Both the position numbers and the translations under genes were made by a program. The notes under the pieces are model-generated. The model saw only the letters and a list, made by a program, of their open reading frames with translations, searched no databases and was not told the DNA's origin. DNA of 64,000 nucleotides from Solea solea. Its lineage: Eukaryota; Chordata; Actinopteri; Pleuronectiformes; Soleidae. The stretch covers positions 13,591,888 through 13,655,887 of the forward strand of contig NC_081139.1 in assembly GCF_958295425.1 (NCBI RefSeq), given 5' to 3'. Shown here in pieces: positions 37,568 to 49,629 of this stretch (positions are counted from its first letter, which is position 1; every line of letters begins with the position of its first letter).

Positions 37568-40500
37568 TAATTTTTTGCAAAATAATAAGTTTGTTCCTCA
37601 TATGCACTTACAACATTCAGTTAGTATTTCATAATACTTGTCCCTGTAAAAGTATTAACCAATAAATTGTTAATAATAAATATGGCTAAAATATTTATAT
37701 AATAGCATAAAATGCACTTTATGTATCAGTTATTATTGAATCTGATGGTTAAGAACTAACTCTTCACCTGTCGCCATTGGTGGACAGGCATACACTGATT
37801 CATCTGCAATGTAAACAGTTTTTTATTTATGTTTAAATAGTTGGTCACAGTGACAACTGTACACAGTATTAAAATCCCACAATATTGTATGACTATGACT
37901 ATGAGATGGAATTATACTGCCCATATTGACCATATTATCTTGTAATTTCAATGACTTCATCATGAATCATATTTCATTGTCACTGAACCTGAAGCAGCTC
38001 GGCCATACCGTCACAGACCCTTTGCGTTCCCTTTGACCCTTGTCTCATCGTGCACAATGCACACTGAGCCCAGGGGCCACTCCCCCATGACATAATTGAG
38101 TCCCACCGGGTTTAGTTCACGCCTGAACACGATGAAATAAAATCTAAATTTAACAACAGATACATATGTGACCCAATTCTTATCAAGGATGGATTACACA
38201 TGAAGTCAAGTTCTTCTGGGATAATACATTTTATGGAATTGTTTGGCAAATGAGAAGATTGAAAATATATAAAAATATTAACATATGTTAACAGCATGTG
38301 TTTTAATATAACATCATTTCAGAGGCAGAGAGCAAGTATAGCACAGAACCAGAATCTCTTATTCACCTAATTTATCAATTCACATATTCCATTTTTACTT
38401 TTTTAAAGACAAATACTTTGACATCTTTGTGAAGCTACTGTCATTGTCTGGCAAATCCCTCATTTATTAATGCAAACTAGCAACAACTACCAACCCATCT
38501 TTATCAGTTTTAGATATAAATATGAAGAATATTACATTAAGAAAAGTGTATAACTAAGGAGAAATGGGATATGGATATCTTTCAGTAGCTTTTCATATTT
38601 CTTTTCTGTTTTATATTTGCTTGTTTGTTGATTTATTTATGTGTATTTGTCTAAGCAGCGCATGTCCTATTATGTATAGGTCCTCAACATTATTGTCGTT
38701 TTTGAGAATGATTCCTAATCTTTTACAGTTTAGTGATGTCGATGGTGTTACTCCATACCTAAAGAAGCCTCGTCAACCCAGGCTTTGACCTTCAGTGCTG
38801 CAGGCGCTGTGTAGTCTTCAAACTGAGAAGCAGAGAGCAGCCCAGACATGCAGGGCCCTCAGCCCCTACAGCACTATGGCAGACATTAAACGTACTGTTC
38901 CCCACTTAGAGACCACCACCTTTCACATTATCTAAAACACATTGTTACTAAGTCACCTGTTGCCCTTTGAACTGACACAGAGGCATGTGTTGAGACTGTC
39001 CTGTCAGGCGATGTGGGACAACTGTGTTCGACACGAGGGACATCAAAGCGTCCCACGTCCAGTACGTCCTGAAAACGCTTCAGTGACAGATGCTTATGAG
39101 ATAACTAATTCCTTCCTGCTTACCACTCTTTAGTGAAATCTTGTTGAGAGATTTAATGTGTGTTTTTTGGTTGTTATTTACACTCCTAATTAGTGTAATT
39201 CACAGTAGCACAGCAACAGAGATAACATGAGTATTATAGTGGTCTCAGGATGCTGGGTGTTGAAACTGTTTATCCCTTTTATAAAAAAACAAAGTGTATT
39301 TCCATCATTTTTGGGTGGTGTGCCTGCAAACATGGAGTCACCCAGTCATGTGGGTGTAAGGCACACCCTTGAATATTGAACATGTAACCATGGCAGAAGT
39401 GTCCACTCACCACTGGTGAAGAGGAAATAGGCAAACGTCAGTAGGAAGAAGGAAAGAATGAAGGATTTCCAGTATCCTTTATTTATTGTTCCACTGACAA
39501 ATAGTTTCTACAGTTCTTAATGAACTAAACACACTTTTCTAGTGGTTATATTTGGAAAGGATATACCACTTTATTTATTATTTTTTAAATATCATTTTTA
39601 GTAATACAAATCTATGAATCCTATTTTATCAGATATGTTAGTCTGACTAAGCCTATAGTTGGACTAATGTGTTTACATGACATTAAGACAACCAAATTAT
39701 TGTCTTAGACTTTTAACATGCATGTAAACACACTTCCTGACTCTTCTGGGACAGGAGTGAATTGCCTTTTAGTGGGTTTTCTCAAGTCAAGTAATAAATC
39801 CTGACATTACCTTCACAATTAATTAATTGTAAAAGTGGTATATATTACTCAGTAAGTTATTATTGCAGATATTTTACGAAGAAGAATACAATGAAATTCT
39901 GGGAGTGTTGTTTGACTTCATGGGTAGGATAGGTGACGGTGTGGGAGAGGGAGGGAGTATCCTGTTAGAACAATAGTTGTGCAGACCACTATAAGAGAGC
40001 CTGCAGAATGAGTTCCCAAGATAACCTTTCAGTTCTGGCAAAGGCAACTCCCAACACCTCAACCAGGAGAGTGTACATGGTTGGCATGGAAATAGAAACA
40101 CAGGAAAGTATCAGCTAAGGAGAACAAAGGTGGCACAATGTTGGTGGTTTCGCTGGGTGGGTTCAGTAGGTGGGTTGTTCACTTGACGTCACACTTTTCC
40201 ATAACTGACATAATGTCATATGTCTGGTATCGGTTCTTTCAATTGAAAGCCTGAATGTCATCATGTGTTCATAAAAGGAACAACATCAAACTGACAGAAC
40301 TGAAATGATCAAAGTTACTGACACATTTACTATATTTAGTTCAGGTCATTCCATGTTTACACTCGCAGACGCTTTAATTATCCGTGCTCATTGAGCCATT
40401 TTAACATTGAGCGTTTTGTGCCTCATTACAAAAACATACGTTTGAACTTGTCTGCGTTGGCTAATAATGTCAACGATCAAATCATAACATGTTCAAGAGG

Positions 40501-41164
40501 TGCAACTGGTGGAACAGGTTTGAACAGGCATCGTTTGTATGGATCCCCTCTTCCCAGTGCAAATGAGACAGGAGCTCAGTCGGATCATTAGATCCTCTAC
40601 ATGGTTTGGATAAGAAGAACCATGACCTCTGTGTCCTTTCGAAGGAAGTGAGTGAGAGCCCAGAGGAAGTATTGCACTATCCACCAGTTTTCCCATGACA
40701 TCCTCAGGAAGCATCCATGAAGTAAAGCAGTGCCAAGGCAACGGCACAATAGATAGCAGTGCATAGATTGTTTGTCATAACACTGGCCTCCACCTTAATG
40801 AGTGCGCCTGGGAGTCAGAATATGAACCTAAAGAGCTGCAGCACATGGTCAGATGATAGTGGTTGAGCAATGGTGTTCTGGTGTTTAAAAGTTATAGTAA
40901 TAGTTGTGGCTGCAGTTTTGGGCATAAAGTATTTTGATGAACTTTAACAGGGTCAGCTCAAAATGAGGCAGCACTTTAGCCGGAAAACCACAGGATACAC
41001 CACTTAAATAACACAAATGAAGGAATTGCTGTTTGTCTTTTAATTGTCGACAACCACTCAAGCAAATAAACATTCTGTAGGGATGAGGATAACAGGCTTC
41101 CAAGACAGATTCAAACCGTTTTTTTTACATGCATGAAGAAAAGGGCAGAACTTGCACCATGTAG
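37568..41164. other. Gene-free stretch
   Basis: No supported exon. A fragment with opposed 'gtgtttacatg' words lies near 39669-39734 and resembles the end of a MITE. Nothing else nameable is seen. Confidence 0.5.
39620..39740. mobile_element. MITE fragment with 'gtttacatg' inverted words
   Basis: 'gactaatgtgtttacatgac' (39662 onward) faces 'aacatgcatgtaaacacac' (39715 onward) in inverted orientation, with 'agtctgactaagcctatag' upstream. This word set occurs in a common teleost inverted-repeat element. The copy is degenerate, and its ends are approximate. Confidence 0.4.
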
Positions 41165-41520
41165 ATATTTTTCAAATGGAAGTTCAGCGGTGTCACTAAC
41201 AACTAGGCTTCTATTGGACAGTACCAGCTGTCAATCACACAGGTGTCCACTCTGTCCACTTTTAAGTGGAACATAATCAAAAAAACTGCCATCATTTGCT
41301 ATTGGAAAAAGACCTAAAACTAGCGATTGAGACAATTACTCCTGAGGTACATTTTTTTACTGTCATTCATTCAGAAGTAAAGTCATTTTCCCATAGACTT
41401 CCATTCAAATGGGAATCATTTTAGATACACGCAGAGTCACCCCCTCATGGCTATTCAATATTTACTGATTTCCTGATTGGCCTCAGAACGCACCCAGAAG
41501 ACTACATCCATTTTTTAAAA
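41165..41520 (+). repeat. Common teleost interspersed repeat (MITE-like)
   Basis: Contains 'gctgtcaatcacacaggtgt', 'gaaaaagacctaaaactagc', 'gattgagacaattactcctg', 'cattttcccatagacttcca', 'gtcaccccctcatggctatt' and 'gattggcctcagaac'. I recall this block order from a very abundant fish repeat. Non-coding. Confidence 0.65.
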
Positions 41521-44059
41521 AATCTGTTTTTTCCATTTTTTTTCCTGTGGTGAGTCCAAGTTGTGTTCGCCATCACAAACGCCAGCATTGTGCAACAGCA
41601 GCGCAGCACGCCCCCAAAACACTCACTGATTGAACTTTGTGCATCATAATAAACACGTGGGAAAAGGTGCATGATGAAATGACTGCGTTCACCTGAGTGT
41701 CATATTTACATTACTGCTGATCAGAGCCAGAGCCACTAAAAACCAATGTCTTATTGCACAGTCATTTGACCCCGCAGTGAATGCAGATTGCGGCTATTCC
41801 CACTGCAGACAAAATCCAGATGTTAGTGGGTGTAAGTGGGTTTTTGTGACCCCTGGAAAGGGTGTTTTATTCATGTCTATGGATGAGAGCAAATTAAGCA
41901 ACTATAGTTATCACCAACCAGCCTTCTCATCAAAGATACACGATACAGACCATCGAAACACATTAATGGTTTCACTGATGTAATCCCAGTTTTTACTCCT
42001 CTGGAGGGACCTAGCAGCACAACATAAACCCCATCCTAGTTCAGTACCTCCCAGAAAGTTAGTCCGAGGAGGAGGAATGACGCACACGTCGCATGAATCA
42101 TGCTTGACCCACCTAGAGAACTTGTTTCTTTTTTATAATCACACCGAGTCTTTCGCTGAATGAAATCACCATTCAGTCTTTGGTAGATGGCTTATTTGTT
42201 CACATTTTGCCACTCAAATTTACAGTGACAGCCAAGAAATGACCCCAGACGGCCAGGCTTGGAGAACAGAGCCGTATTGAAAATCTCAAAGTGGGTTGGC
42301 TCGCTCTTTCCCCTTTGGCTTATGCAGCGGTTTGTGATTTTATTCAATTACAGAGTATTTACCTTTCACGTAATGTCAGCACTGATGTAGAGCAGCGGTG
42401 GACAGAAATTAACTCACCTGTTCCTCAACACACACATTATATTGTTTCCAACTCGCACACACAATTTAAATGGCAGAAAAATTCATGCTCACATACGCAC
42501 ACTCTGTGGCATGAGTTTATTATTACAGCTCGGTCAGGACCAGTGTAGAGTCCTCATTTCTTTCCCCAACTGATGTGTGAAAAGTGGAAGGAAATCAAAG
42601 CCATTTCCTTCATTCTGGCCGCTGTGGGTTGTGGTTCCCTCGGGCTGCAGGGGCGAGACTGGCAGTAAAGTATTGAGCCGGCGGAGTCTGGGAAGTGTGC
42701 GCAGCTCCACATGTGGGGATGCCAAAATCAACAGAGGAAACTGTTGCTCAAAGGCACCAACCACAGGTATAAGGGAAAAGGAAGGTGGTCCAAACACTGA
42801 AGTGTAATCTCTGCTCCAAGGAGTTGCATACGTTTATTCAAAATCCCCTTCTTTCCTTCATCTCTTACCTCATTTGTTCATGTACTTGTTTAAAACTCAC
42901 TCACTCACCCTGGGAGATGATGAGAAAAGTTTGTTCTAAACACTCTTGAATAGTTGAACAAGTTTTATAGTGTTGAGTAGTTCTCCTCTGATCTTGATAT
43001 GATGCTTTTCTTTTCTCATTTAAATGCTAATAACTTTCAGGACATCGTCTACAGAAAGTGCTGCGAGCAAAGCTTTTCTCCTATCTGGTCACTGCACAAG
43101 GTGAGCGCCTGCCTCCTGAATTTGAAATATTACTAAAGCTGGTTGTTGCTGCAACAAGGCAGCTGTGGCTTTGCGTGACGGCGTTGTACATGTGAACGTG
43201 CATAGAAATGTGAAGGTGTGTCGTGTGGAGCGACACATGTAAAACTTAAAGGAAGCAAATGTGAAAGAAAGAGCACGTTGTGTTTTAAAATGATCATTAT
43301 TATTATTTGAGGTTGAAATAGAAGCCGTCATGAGCATCTTTTGACTTTTGTGTGTTTGAGTGGTTTTAAGTAGATGTTCACAAAAATGTTTTGTGCATTT
43401 AACAAAAATCGAACCTAACTTTAACCTAGCCAAGTTTCTGCACATATGGCATCTTTTAGTCTTTAAACACATTTTTCCAATTTGTTGTTCCAGCTTAAAT
43501 GGGTACAAAAAAAACCGTGAGGTTTTGTAACCAAAATCTTGTAAATTTGGTCAGAAAGTTTGACAGAGTAAACTTTGATCGTCCTCTTTCACAGGATTAC
43601 ACATTTACAACTAGTAACCTAATTCAGTTTATCAGGTTAAGTTCCACTGAGCTTGTATCTTATTCGAGCGTTTCCATTTTCTGCTACTTTTCCTTTTCTA
43701 CACACTGCATTCGGAGAGAAATGTTGCACTTTCCACATCTGGCAGTTGTTACGTGCTGATTATGACTTTACACAAAACATATGAGCTAATAAAAATATGT
43801 TACAGATTGAAGTGGTAAAGTTTATGAAGGAGCACAGTGCAGGGCGTTTAGCAGTTATGTAGCATTATTATATTTTTCTATTGTTGCTACATTTATCCAA
43901 GTAAAGCACCATAACAGTTGGGTTTTCAAGTGAAATAACATGTTTTGATGAAAAGCATTTCCTTTTTTAATCAAAATATCCACTTAAAGACACTTAATAT
44001 GCTTATCTTGCAATGACAAAGAGAATGAAGTAAAACAAAAACAAAAAAACACCCTCTGC
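41521..44059. other. Gene-free stretch
   Basis: Several chance frames occur, including 139 codons on the minus strand at 43089-43508. None has a recognisable domain. No repeat or RNA gene can be named. Confidence 0.5.
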
Positions 44060-44192
44060 TCTTAAATCTGCTCCAAATGTTTGTGGGTTCTTCTTGGCAC
44101 AAAGTTTTTAGAAAAGCAGTTCAGTAGTTTTTGCAAGCTTAAAGACAGTCAGAGAAAAACAGAACCTCTCAAGCGGAGGTAATAATTTGCCC
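44060..44192 (+). repeat. Teleost repeat 3' end ('aacctcc..ggcggaggtaat' type)
   Basis: Carries 'atgtttgtgggttcttcttg', 'gcacaaagtttttagaaaag', 'cagttcagtagtttttgca' and the terminal 'cctctcaagcggaggtaata'. These match the 3' part of a high-copy teleost interspersed repeat known to me by its words but not by name. Confidence 0.6.
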
Positions 44193-46174
44193 AAACAATG
44201 GGACGACAGGGGGGCGATGAGAGGGACAATCTCGTCTCTGAAGTTGTTCTAAGAGTGAACTTGAGATCTCCACGGTTCAACTTAGCAAGACAGAATCACA
44301 ACACGGTGTCTGCAGCGCATACGTCGTCTATCTGTCCGCACACATTGAAACTGTCATAATCCCAAACGCTGATAAAACACCTGGCATCTGTTCATGCCCT
44401 GCAGACAGTGCCCCACAGAAAGCACTGTTCACACCTCAGCTGGAATGCAGGCTCTTCTGCCGAACAGTAAAACAACTTCATACACCACTTAGATAGATGT
44501 CAACAGTTGGCTTGGAATTATGTGCTGTCAAGATTTTTATCGTGAATATTACAGTTCAGGCCCACTTATGGGCGAAGCGTCATTCTAGGTAAACGGCACG
44601 CTCACCTTGCCCTGGAGAAAAGTGTGTGCACTACAGTGCAGTACATGCACTGTGGGCTGACAGCTGATTGTCTTGTTTCTTTCAGAAAACTGGACTGGGT
44701 GCTCTACTGTGGCTTCTCAGGAAATGTGCCGTGTCTTTTTCTTTTTTAAATAACTTCTCCAGATGAGGAAGAATTCTGCCTGGACTCATCAGACTGATCC
44801 TTTTCTATTCAACCTCTGCCAAGTCAAAAAAACACGACCTTTATGCTGGGTCTGACTGCACTGTGGAGGCCATGGAACCATTGCCACGGCATTGTAAAGA
44901 GAAGTTGAACAGGACAGCTTCTTTTTGACCCCAATGAACAGATAGCCGAACACATAACAAACTTCCTCTCCAACTCTCCAATGGGCTTAATGGAGAATCC
45001 GGCGCATGCAATTTAAAGCCTCCAGATTGAATGAGGTGCAGATAATGCAGGTGTGAAAGAACACTGAATGGAAAATGATTAAAAATTGGTAAATGTTTAA
45101 TTTTCTGAAAGAGCTTTAGAAAATCCTCACAGGCGCTCACTCCATGACTTTGAGGCATCCTATCAGTGTGTGAATAGAGGAGCAAATTAAGCATTTTTAT
45201 CATCATTTTCTGTGTAACATCAAAGGAATTACATTTTTCACCCTTTTTCAAATCAGCAGCTATGACCAGGATATGACCTTATAATTTCTGACGAGTCAGA
45301 AGCAACAGTCATCTCATTGTCTGAGCTCTAAGTCACTGAAATTGACTTGGCAGGTCAAATCTTCAGTAGAATGAAGTCGGTGTGGTGCTGCAATAAACTT
45401 GCAAAGATCAAACTTTTGCCAAGTGCATCATTTATTTTATCTTGCAATACGCAGTTTTAAAAATGAAATAAATTTGAGATGGGGGGAACGTGACCAAATT
45501 AATTTATTATGAAGTCACTCACTTGTTGATTTAGAGGATAAGAACACATTTAGGCGCCATTTAAGCCAAATCTCGTTGAGCGTTTTCTCTCCAAACCTCA
45601 TGTGTGGGTGGCAGATGGTGTCTCGCTGGTTGTCACAGTGATAGAAGATGAAAATACAGTCGACTGTTCCAAAGCAAGCAAACACCTCCTTCGGGACAGA
45701 CACCGTGCCATACTATAGCAGCTGCAAGAGGAACCTTTTTTTTGTTCTTATTCGGGAAGGAAGGAATTACAGCGTGCACCTCCACCTTTCTGCAATGCAA
45801 ATCAGACACACTCAGAGAGTAATGTTTTGGATGAGACTGGATGATGCAAAATGAATGATAATGATGTTAATAAATCACTTGTCTGTGTGTAAATGAGGCA
45901 CATTTTTATAGCAGATCCTGCAGAGATTCCTCTGCTGTTATGAATGTGTCTCACTCAAGATTCTTTCGCTCTAAAATTAGCGATTATATTTGTGATTTGA
46001 CAAATGTGACTCAGGAGAAGCCGTTGATTAAAGGTGAATTACACATTCTCAGTGGTTGGGCTGACCTGTGGTGGATTTTTCTTCCATCCCTGCATCACCT
46101 GTGTGTGAACTGTGACCTCTGTGACACAAAATGACTTAGAAGAAGAAAAACTTATGTGATAATATTAATGTGGT
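44193..46174. other. Gene-free stretch upstream of the semaphorin gene
   Basis: No supported exon or repeat. A 136-codon minus-strand frame at 44841-45251 has no recognisable domain and is taken as chance. Confidence 0.5.
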
Positions 46175-46425
46175 TCTACAGGGCGGTGTAGTGGCTAGCA
46201 CTGTTGCCTTACAGCAAAAAGACCAGGGTTCGTGACCTGGTCTGACTGAGGGCTCCTGCATGGAGCTTGCACCACGTTCTCCCTGTGTGTGCATTGGTTA
46301 TCTCCAGTTTCTTGCCACAGTTCAAAAACATGCATGAGATTCATTGCAATTGAAATTGACTGTGTGAATGTTGTGAATGCAGTTAAAGCCACTGTGACAA
46401 TAGACAATGAATGAATCAATGAATG
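46175..46425 (-). repeat. High-copy teleost repeat, copy 3 (reverse relative to 18.1 and 37.3 kb), with tRNA-like promoter words
   Basis: Read on the plus strand, 'ggcggtgtagtggctagcac' (box-A-like) is followed by 'tgttgccttacagcaaaaag', a degraded box-B-like 'agggttcgtgacc', 'ggagcttgcaccacgttctc' and 'cacagttcaaaaacatgc'. The last two blocks are reverse complements of the 3' blocks of the 18.1- and 37.3-kb copies. This shows that the same family carries pol III-like words at that end. Degenerate copy. Confidence 0.65.
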
Positions 46426-47196
46426 CATGAAAAATCTTACTGAGGCTAGAATTTTGCATATTCTATTTCAAATTGATCATTTTCAAGCTCGACCCATTGA
46501 TGGAATAAATGATTCTGAGCACTGTCTCAAGTTTTAAGTAAGTAAAATAATGCATCACCAGCTAAACTGAGCAGACACAGAGGAAATGTTCATCAGTCTC
46601 AGCTGTAGAGTCATTTGAATTTGAACCTATTCCCCCTGGTGAGAAACCTGTTTGGACCCAGGTTTAGACCCAGGATCATATAGATACTTAGGTGGATTTC
46701 ATTTAAAAGTTGAATTTCTACTATAAACATTTTGCCTATTCATGCTGTATTGGATTGAGGATATGTTTTTCTCTTTTAAAAGTCATTCATTATGAGCATT
46801 CTCCAGTACTGTAATAAAGTATGGCGTCAGAGTCAGCCCACTCTAAATTTATATATTTTAATTATTATTATTATATTATAATTTAATTGTGAATATGAAT
46901 TATTACCACAGACACAGGTTCCCATGATTTGGTCTCTCTTTGCTGTGGTTGTTTTGTGTGATTCATCGTGTTTGTGCTTTGTGTGACACTGCAAATGGTG
47001 CTACTATGGCAAAAAAAAAAAAAAGCAAAGAAAGATGCAAAATAAAAAAGAAAAGACAATTGTCTAACAATATATCTGATGAGATTAAATTGTGTTACCA
47101 CTATAAAGTAACAGTAAAAACCTACAGGTCAACGAATGTTGCCTCGTCTTAAAGTTGTGTTGTTTGTGTGACAGTAACGATCATGATGAGCTTCCC
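46426..47196. other. Upstream flank of the semaphorin promoter
   Basis: AT-rich flank with an A14 run near 47011-47024 and TTATTATTATTATAT near 46860. No exon is seen. Enhancer or silencer content cannot be judged from one sequence. Confidence 0.5.
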
Positions 47197-47243
47197 TGAC
47201 GTGATCCATGTGTATAAAAACCAGATCGTGTCTCTCTCCACAG
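47197..47243 (+). promoter_or_regulatory. Core promoter with TATA box and CRE-like site
   Basis: TATAAAAA at 47213-47220 precedes a CpG-richer leader, which would place transcription start near 47243. TGACGTGA at 47197-47204 differs from a full CRE by one base. The switch from AT-rich flank to a CG-containing leader just downstream supports a real promoter. The start site itself is inferred. Confidence 0.55.
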
Positions 47244-47792
47244 CAGAATCTGATGGGCGGCTCGTCTCCGCGCTGCCCGCCTTGTGGGTGTGTTTAAGGC
47301 AAATGTGCCTCTGCATCCACCTGCTGTGTCCTGCCTCCCTACAGTCAGGAGCGCTTAACTTTCCCGAGGAGCACACGCTGCGTGTCTGGACCTCTTCTAA
47401 CCCACGGGGACTTTTTGTTTCCAACTCTTTTTTTTTTAAATTGTACTATTTCCTCCCATGAGATGTTGAACGTGGTCGTGCGCCCTCAACATCTCCACAC
47501 CTCGCGGTCCCACAGAAGATTGAACTAGAGAAACATTTCTTTTTTTTTCTCCCCCTTTTTCATTTTGTCACACCACGCTGTCAACTCTGGTGCCATTAAG
47601 CGCACGCTGAGCGCAGGTATAATCCACGGAAACCGCTCTGCTTGAACACGGACTGTCCAGCGGCAGCACCGGGATTTTCCACTATAATTAGTATTGATCT
47701 ATATTTGGAGGTGGAAGTGGTCGATCTGTTGGAATTGTTTTATTTTCAATGACTTACAAGGTTGGACCTGAAGTTATATTTGGAACAACAAG
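47243..47792 (+). other. Non-coding exon 1 (5' UTR) of the semaphorin gene
   Basis: A CpG-enriched block (for example 47260-47285, 47460-47515 and 47600-47670) ends in the donor AACAAG/GTAAAT at 47792/47793. No long frame runs through it. It holds three upstream ORFs. The first is ATG 47253 to TAA 47295-47297 (14 codons). The second is ATG 47463 to TAG 47526-47528 (21 codons). The third starts at ATG 47749 and stays open to the donor. A non-coding first exon followed by a coding second exon is usual for class-3 semaphorins. The 5' boundary is set only by the TATA box. Confidence 0.5.
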
Positions 47793-49462
47793 GTAAATCT
47801 CCTGTTGATTGCTGCTTGTTATTATCTATTGATCATTGTTATTTTCTTTGAATTAAAATGAAAGGTTCGCTGTGCGTATTTGGGTGTGTTTCTTTATCAT
47901 TTATTTGCAGCGTTTCCCCCCTTTCTGCTTTATTTTCTCTCATAAATATTGATTCTATTATTATAATTCTAACAAATGTTTCTGATAGAGCACAGGCTTT
48001 CATTCTTGCGGCCATCACCGTGACTATTTGTTTAATTTCTGCCCAGTTAACTGTGCGCGCTGATAGCGCACCAGACTGTTTACAGTTCTGTCGTCCATGT
48101 GTGACCAAAGCTGCCAGCCCGTTTCCCATTTCACTATATACATTAAGTTCCAGCAACATTGGAATTAGTGTGCATCTCTTTTGAATGCAACAGTGTGAAT
48201 AAAACATTGATCAGAAAGTTTTAAATATGTGGTATCATCAGCATTTACACCAGAGTAGTGAGATTTGTCATTATTTTCTGACCACTGGATAAAGCAGCCG
48301 ATTTGTGGTCACTGTCCTTTGTCTACAGGCTGTAAGTTCCATTGAGCGTTTGGCAGTTTACACTGGTCATTTGCTTTGTTTTGTTTTGATTTAATGACGC
48401 AGGGTGACCTAATGAGACTTGGTGTGTACAGGCTTTTTTTTTTTTATTAGTTTAATGTGAGTGTGTAAAAGTCTTGTTTGAGTTCATGTGCTTGTGTGAA
48501 GGACTTGGCCTCTGTCTCAGAATAAACAGCTGGATGCTTAACAAATTGTATGTAAACACCCAAGGTTTAAACAGCTGCTTATGCCCATAAATCCATTCCA
48601 GCCAGGCAGCAGAAGACTCTTTGGCTGCACCAATGACTCCGAAGTTGTGTTTTAGATGTGTCCCGGTCCAACTGTCCAGTGATTGCAGTGGAAATGTGAA
48701 TCCAGAGAAACAGAAACAGAAAAAAAGTTCAATTAGACATGTAAATGTGGACATGTGGTAGAGATAATGATGTTGAGTTGATGAATGTCTCTGACATCTG
48801 TGATGTGTGTGTGTGTGGATCATTGTGGTGGCTCCCTGTCTGGCATTCTTTAACCCCAAGGTTTAATTAATGGTCCGCGGCTATTGTTTGAGACACTTGT
48901 TAAACTGTCCCATTAGCATTTGTCATCGAACCGTTTAGCATGCCTTTCAGCAAGAAGTTAATATTTTATTTTCCATAAAGCCAATCACAAGTCTTTGTCT
49001 GGTGAGTGTGGGGACGTGTGGGGACGCGGTGTGACCTGGCATTAGCTGAGGCCATAATTACAGACAAGCACACTCAGGTAAAACGGCGTCTACGTAGGAA
49101 TGTGTTTTCGGTGTGTGGATGAGAGCAGGAGAAAAACTCACTGTGGCATTTCCACTGCTTTGTCACACTCTGAAATGCAAGCATCATTTTTCACCAGATG
49201 GAAGGAAGCATTGTGTTCTCATCCGTGAATAAACTCACCTCCTGTGCTTCAGGACTCTTTTTGTGGAACCTTGCAGAGATCTGGGTGTAATCTCCACACA
49301 CCTTAGTGCTGGGGTTAATGGGGCCGTTTGGGAGCCACTGATTTGACATGTCCCATAAAATAATTAGTGTCAACAGATGTATGTGCGTGTTTTATTGTAT
49401 TTATTTATTGCTGTGTAAAATTGAGGAAGCATCTTCTCACGTGTTTCCTTTTGTACCTGCAG
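47793..49462 (+). other. Intron 1 of the semaphorin gene
   Basis: Bounded by GTAAAT (47793) and by a pyrimidine-rich 'tttccttttgtacctgcag' acceptor ending at 49462. It carries short chance frames on both strands (47839-48207 and 48452-48859, minus strand) without recognisable domains. It also has a GT-rich run near 48805-48817. Confidence 0.55.
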
Positions 49463-49629
49463 ACATTAAACAGAGCATCAGTCTTTGTGTGTGACTGGAG
49501 GTTGGTTGACCATGCAGCTGGACTGTCTGTGGACGGTCCACGCCCTCCTGGCACTGTCCAGCTTCGCCCTTGGCAACCCATTGATCAATGATCCGCTGGC
49601 CGCACCTCGCGTCTTCATCTCTTTTAAAG
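49463..49629 (+). CDS. sema3f: Class-3 semaphorin, first coding exon (partial), probably sema3f; coding part 49512-49629
   Basis: Class-3 semaphorins are secreted axon- and vessel-guidance ligands that signal through neuropilin-plexin receptors. This exon begins after a good acceptor. The first ATG in it is at 49512 (context gaccATGc, A at -3), and 39 codons plus one base follow to the donor AAAG/GTAGGA at 49629/49630. The peptide has a hydrophobic leader (LWTVHALLALSSFALG, residues 6-21) typical of a signal peptide, then NPLINDPLA and APRVFISFK. In vertebrate SEMA3F the sema domain opens with PRVxLSFKELK. The phase-1 break here would complete Glu (G/AG) after SFK, exactly as expected. The exon is partial, since the sema, PSI, Ig and basic regions lie beyond the window. 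SEMA3C-like or other class-3 members are less likely, and which teleost co-orthologue it is cannot be told. Confidence 0.65.

Noticed and set aside
44841..45251. 136-codon minus-strand frame upstream of the semaphorin
   Set aside because: No recognisable family and no promoter or exon structure.
47168..47461. 97-codon plus-strand frame across the semaphorin promoter and leader
   Set aside because: It starts upstream of the TATA box at 47213, so it would not be carried by the inferred transcript; the peptide has no recognisable domain.
49485..49511. Possible earlier start for the semaphorin peptide at 49485
   Set aside because: The codon there is TTG. The first ATG in the exon is 49512 and it has a good context and gives a typical signal peptide.
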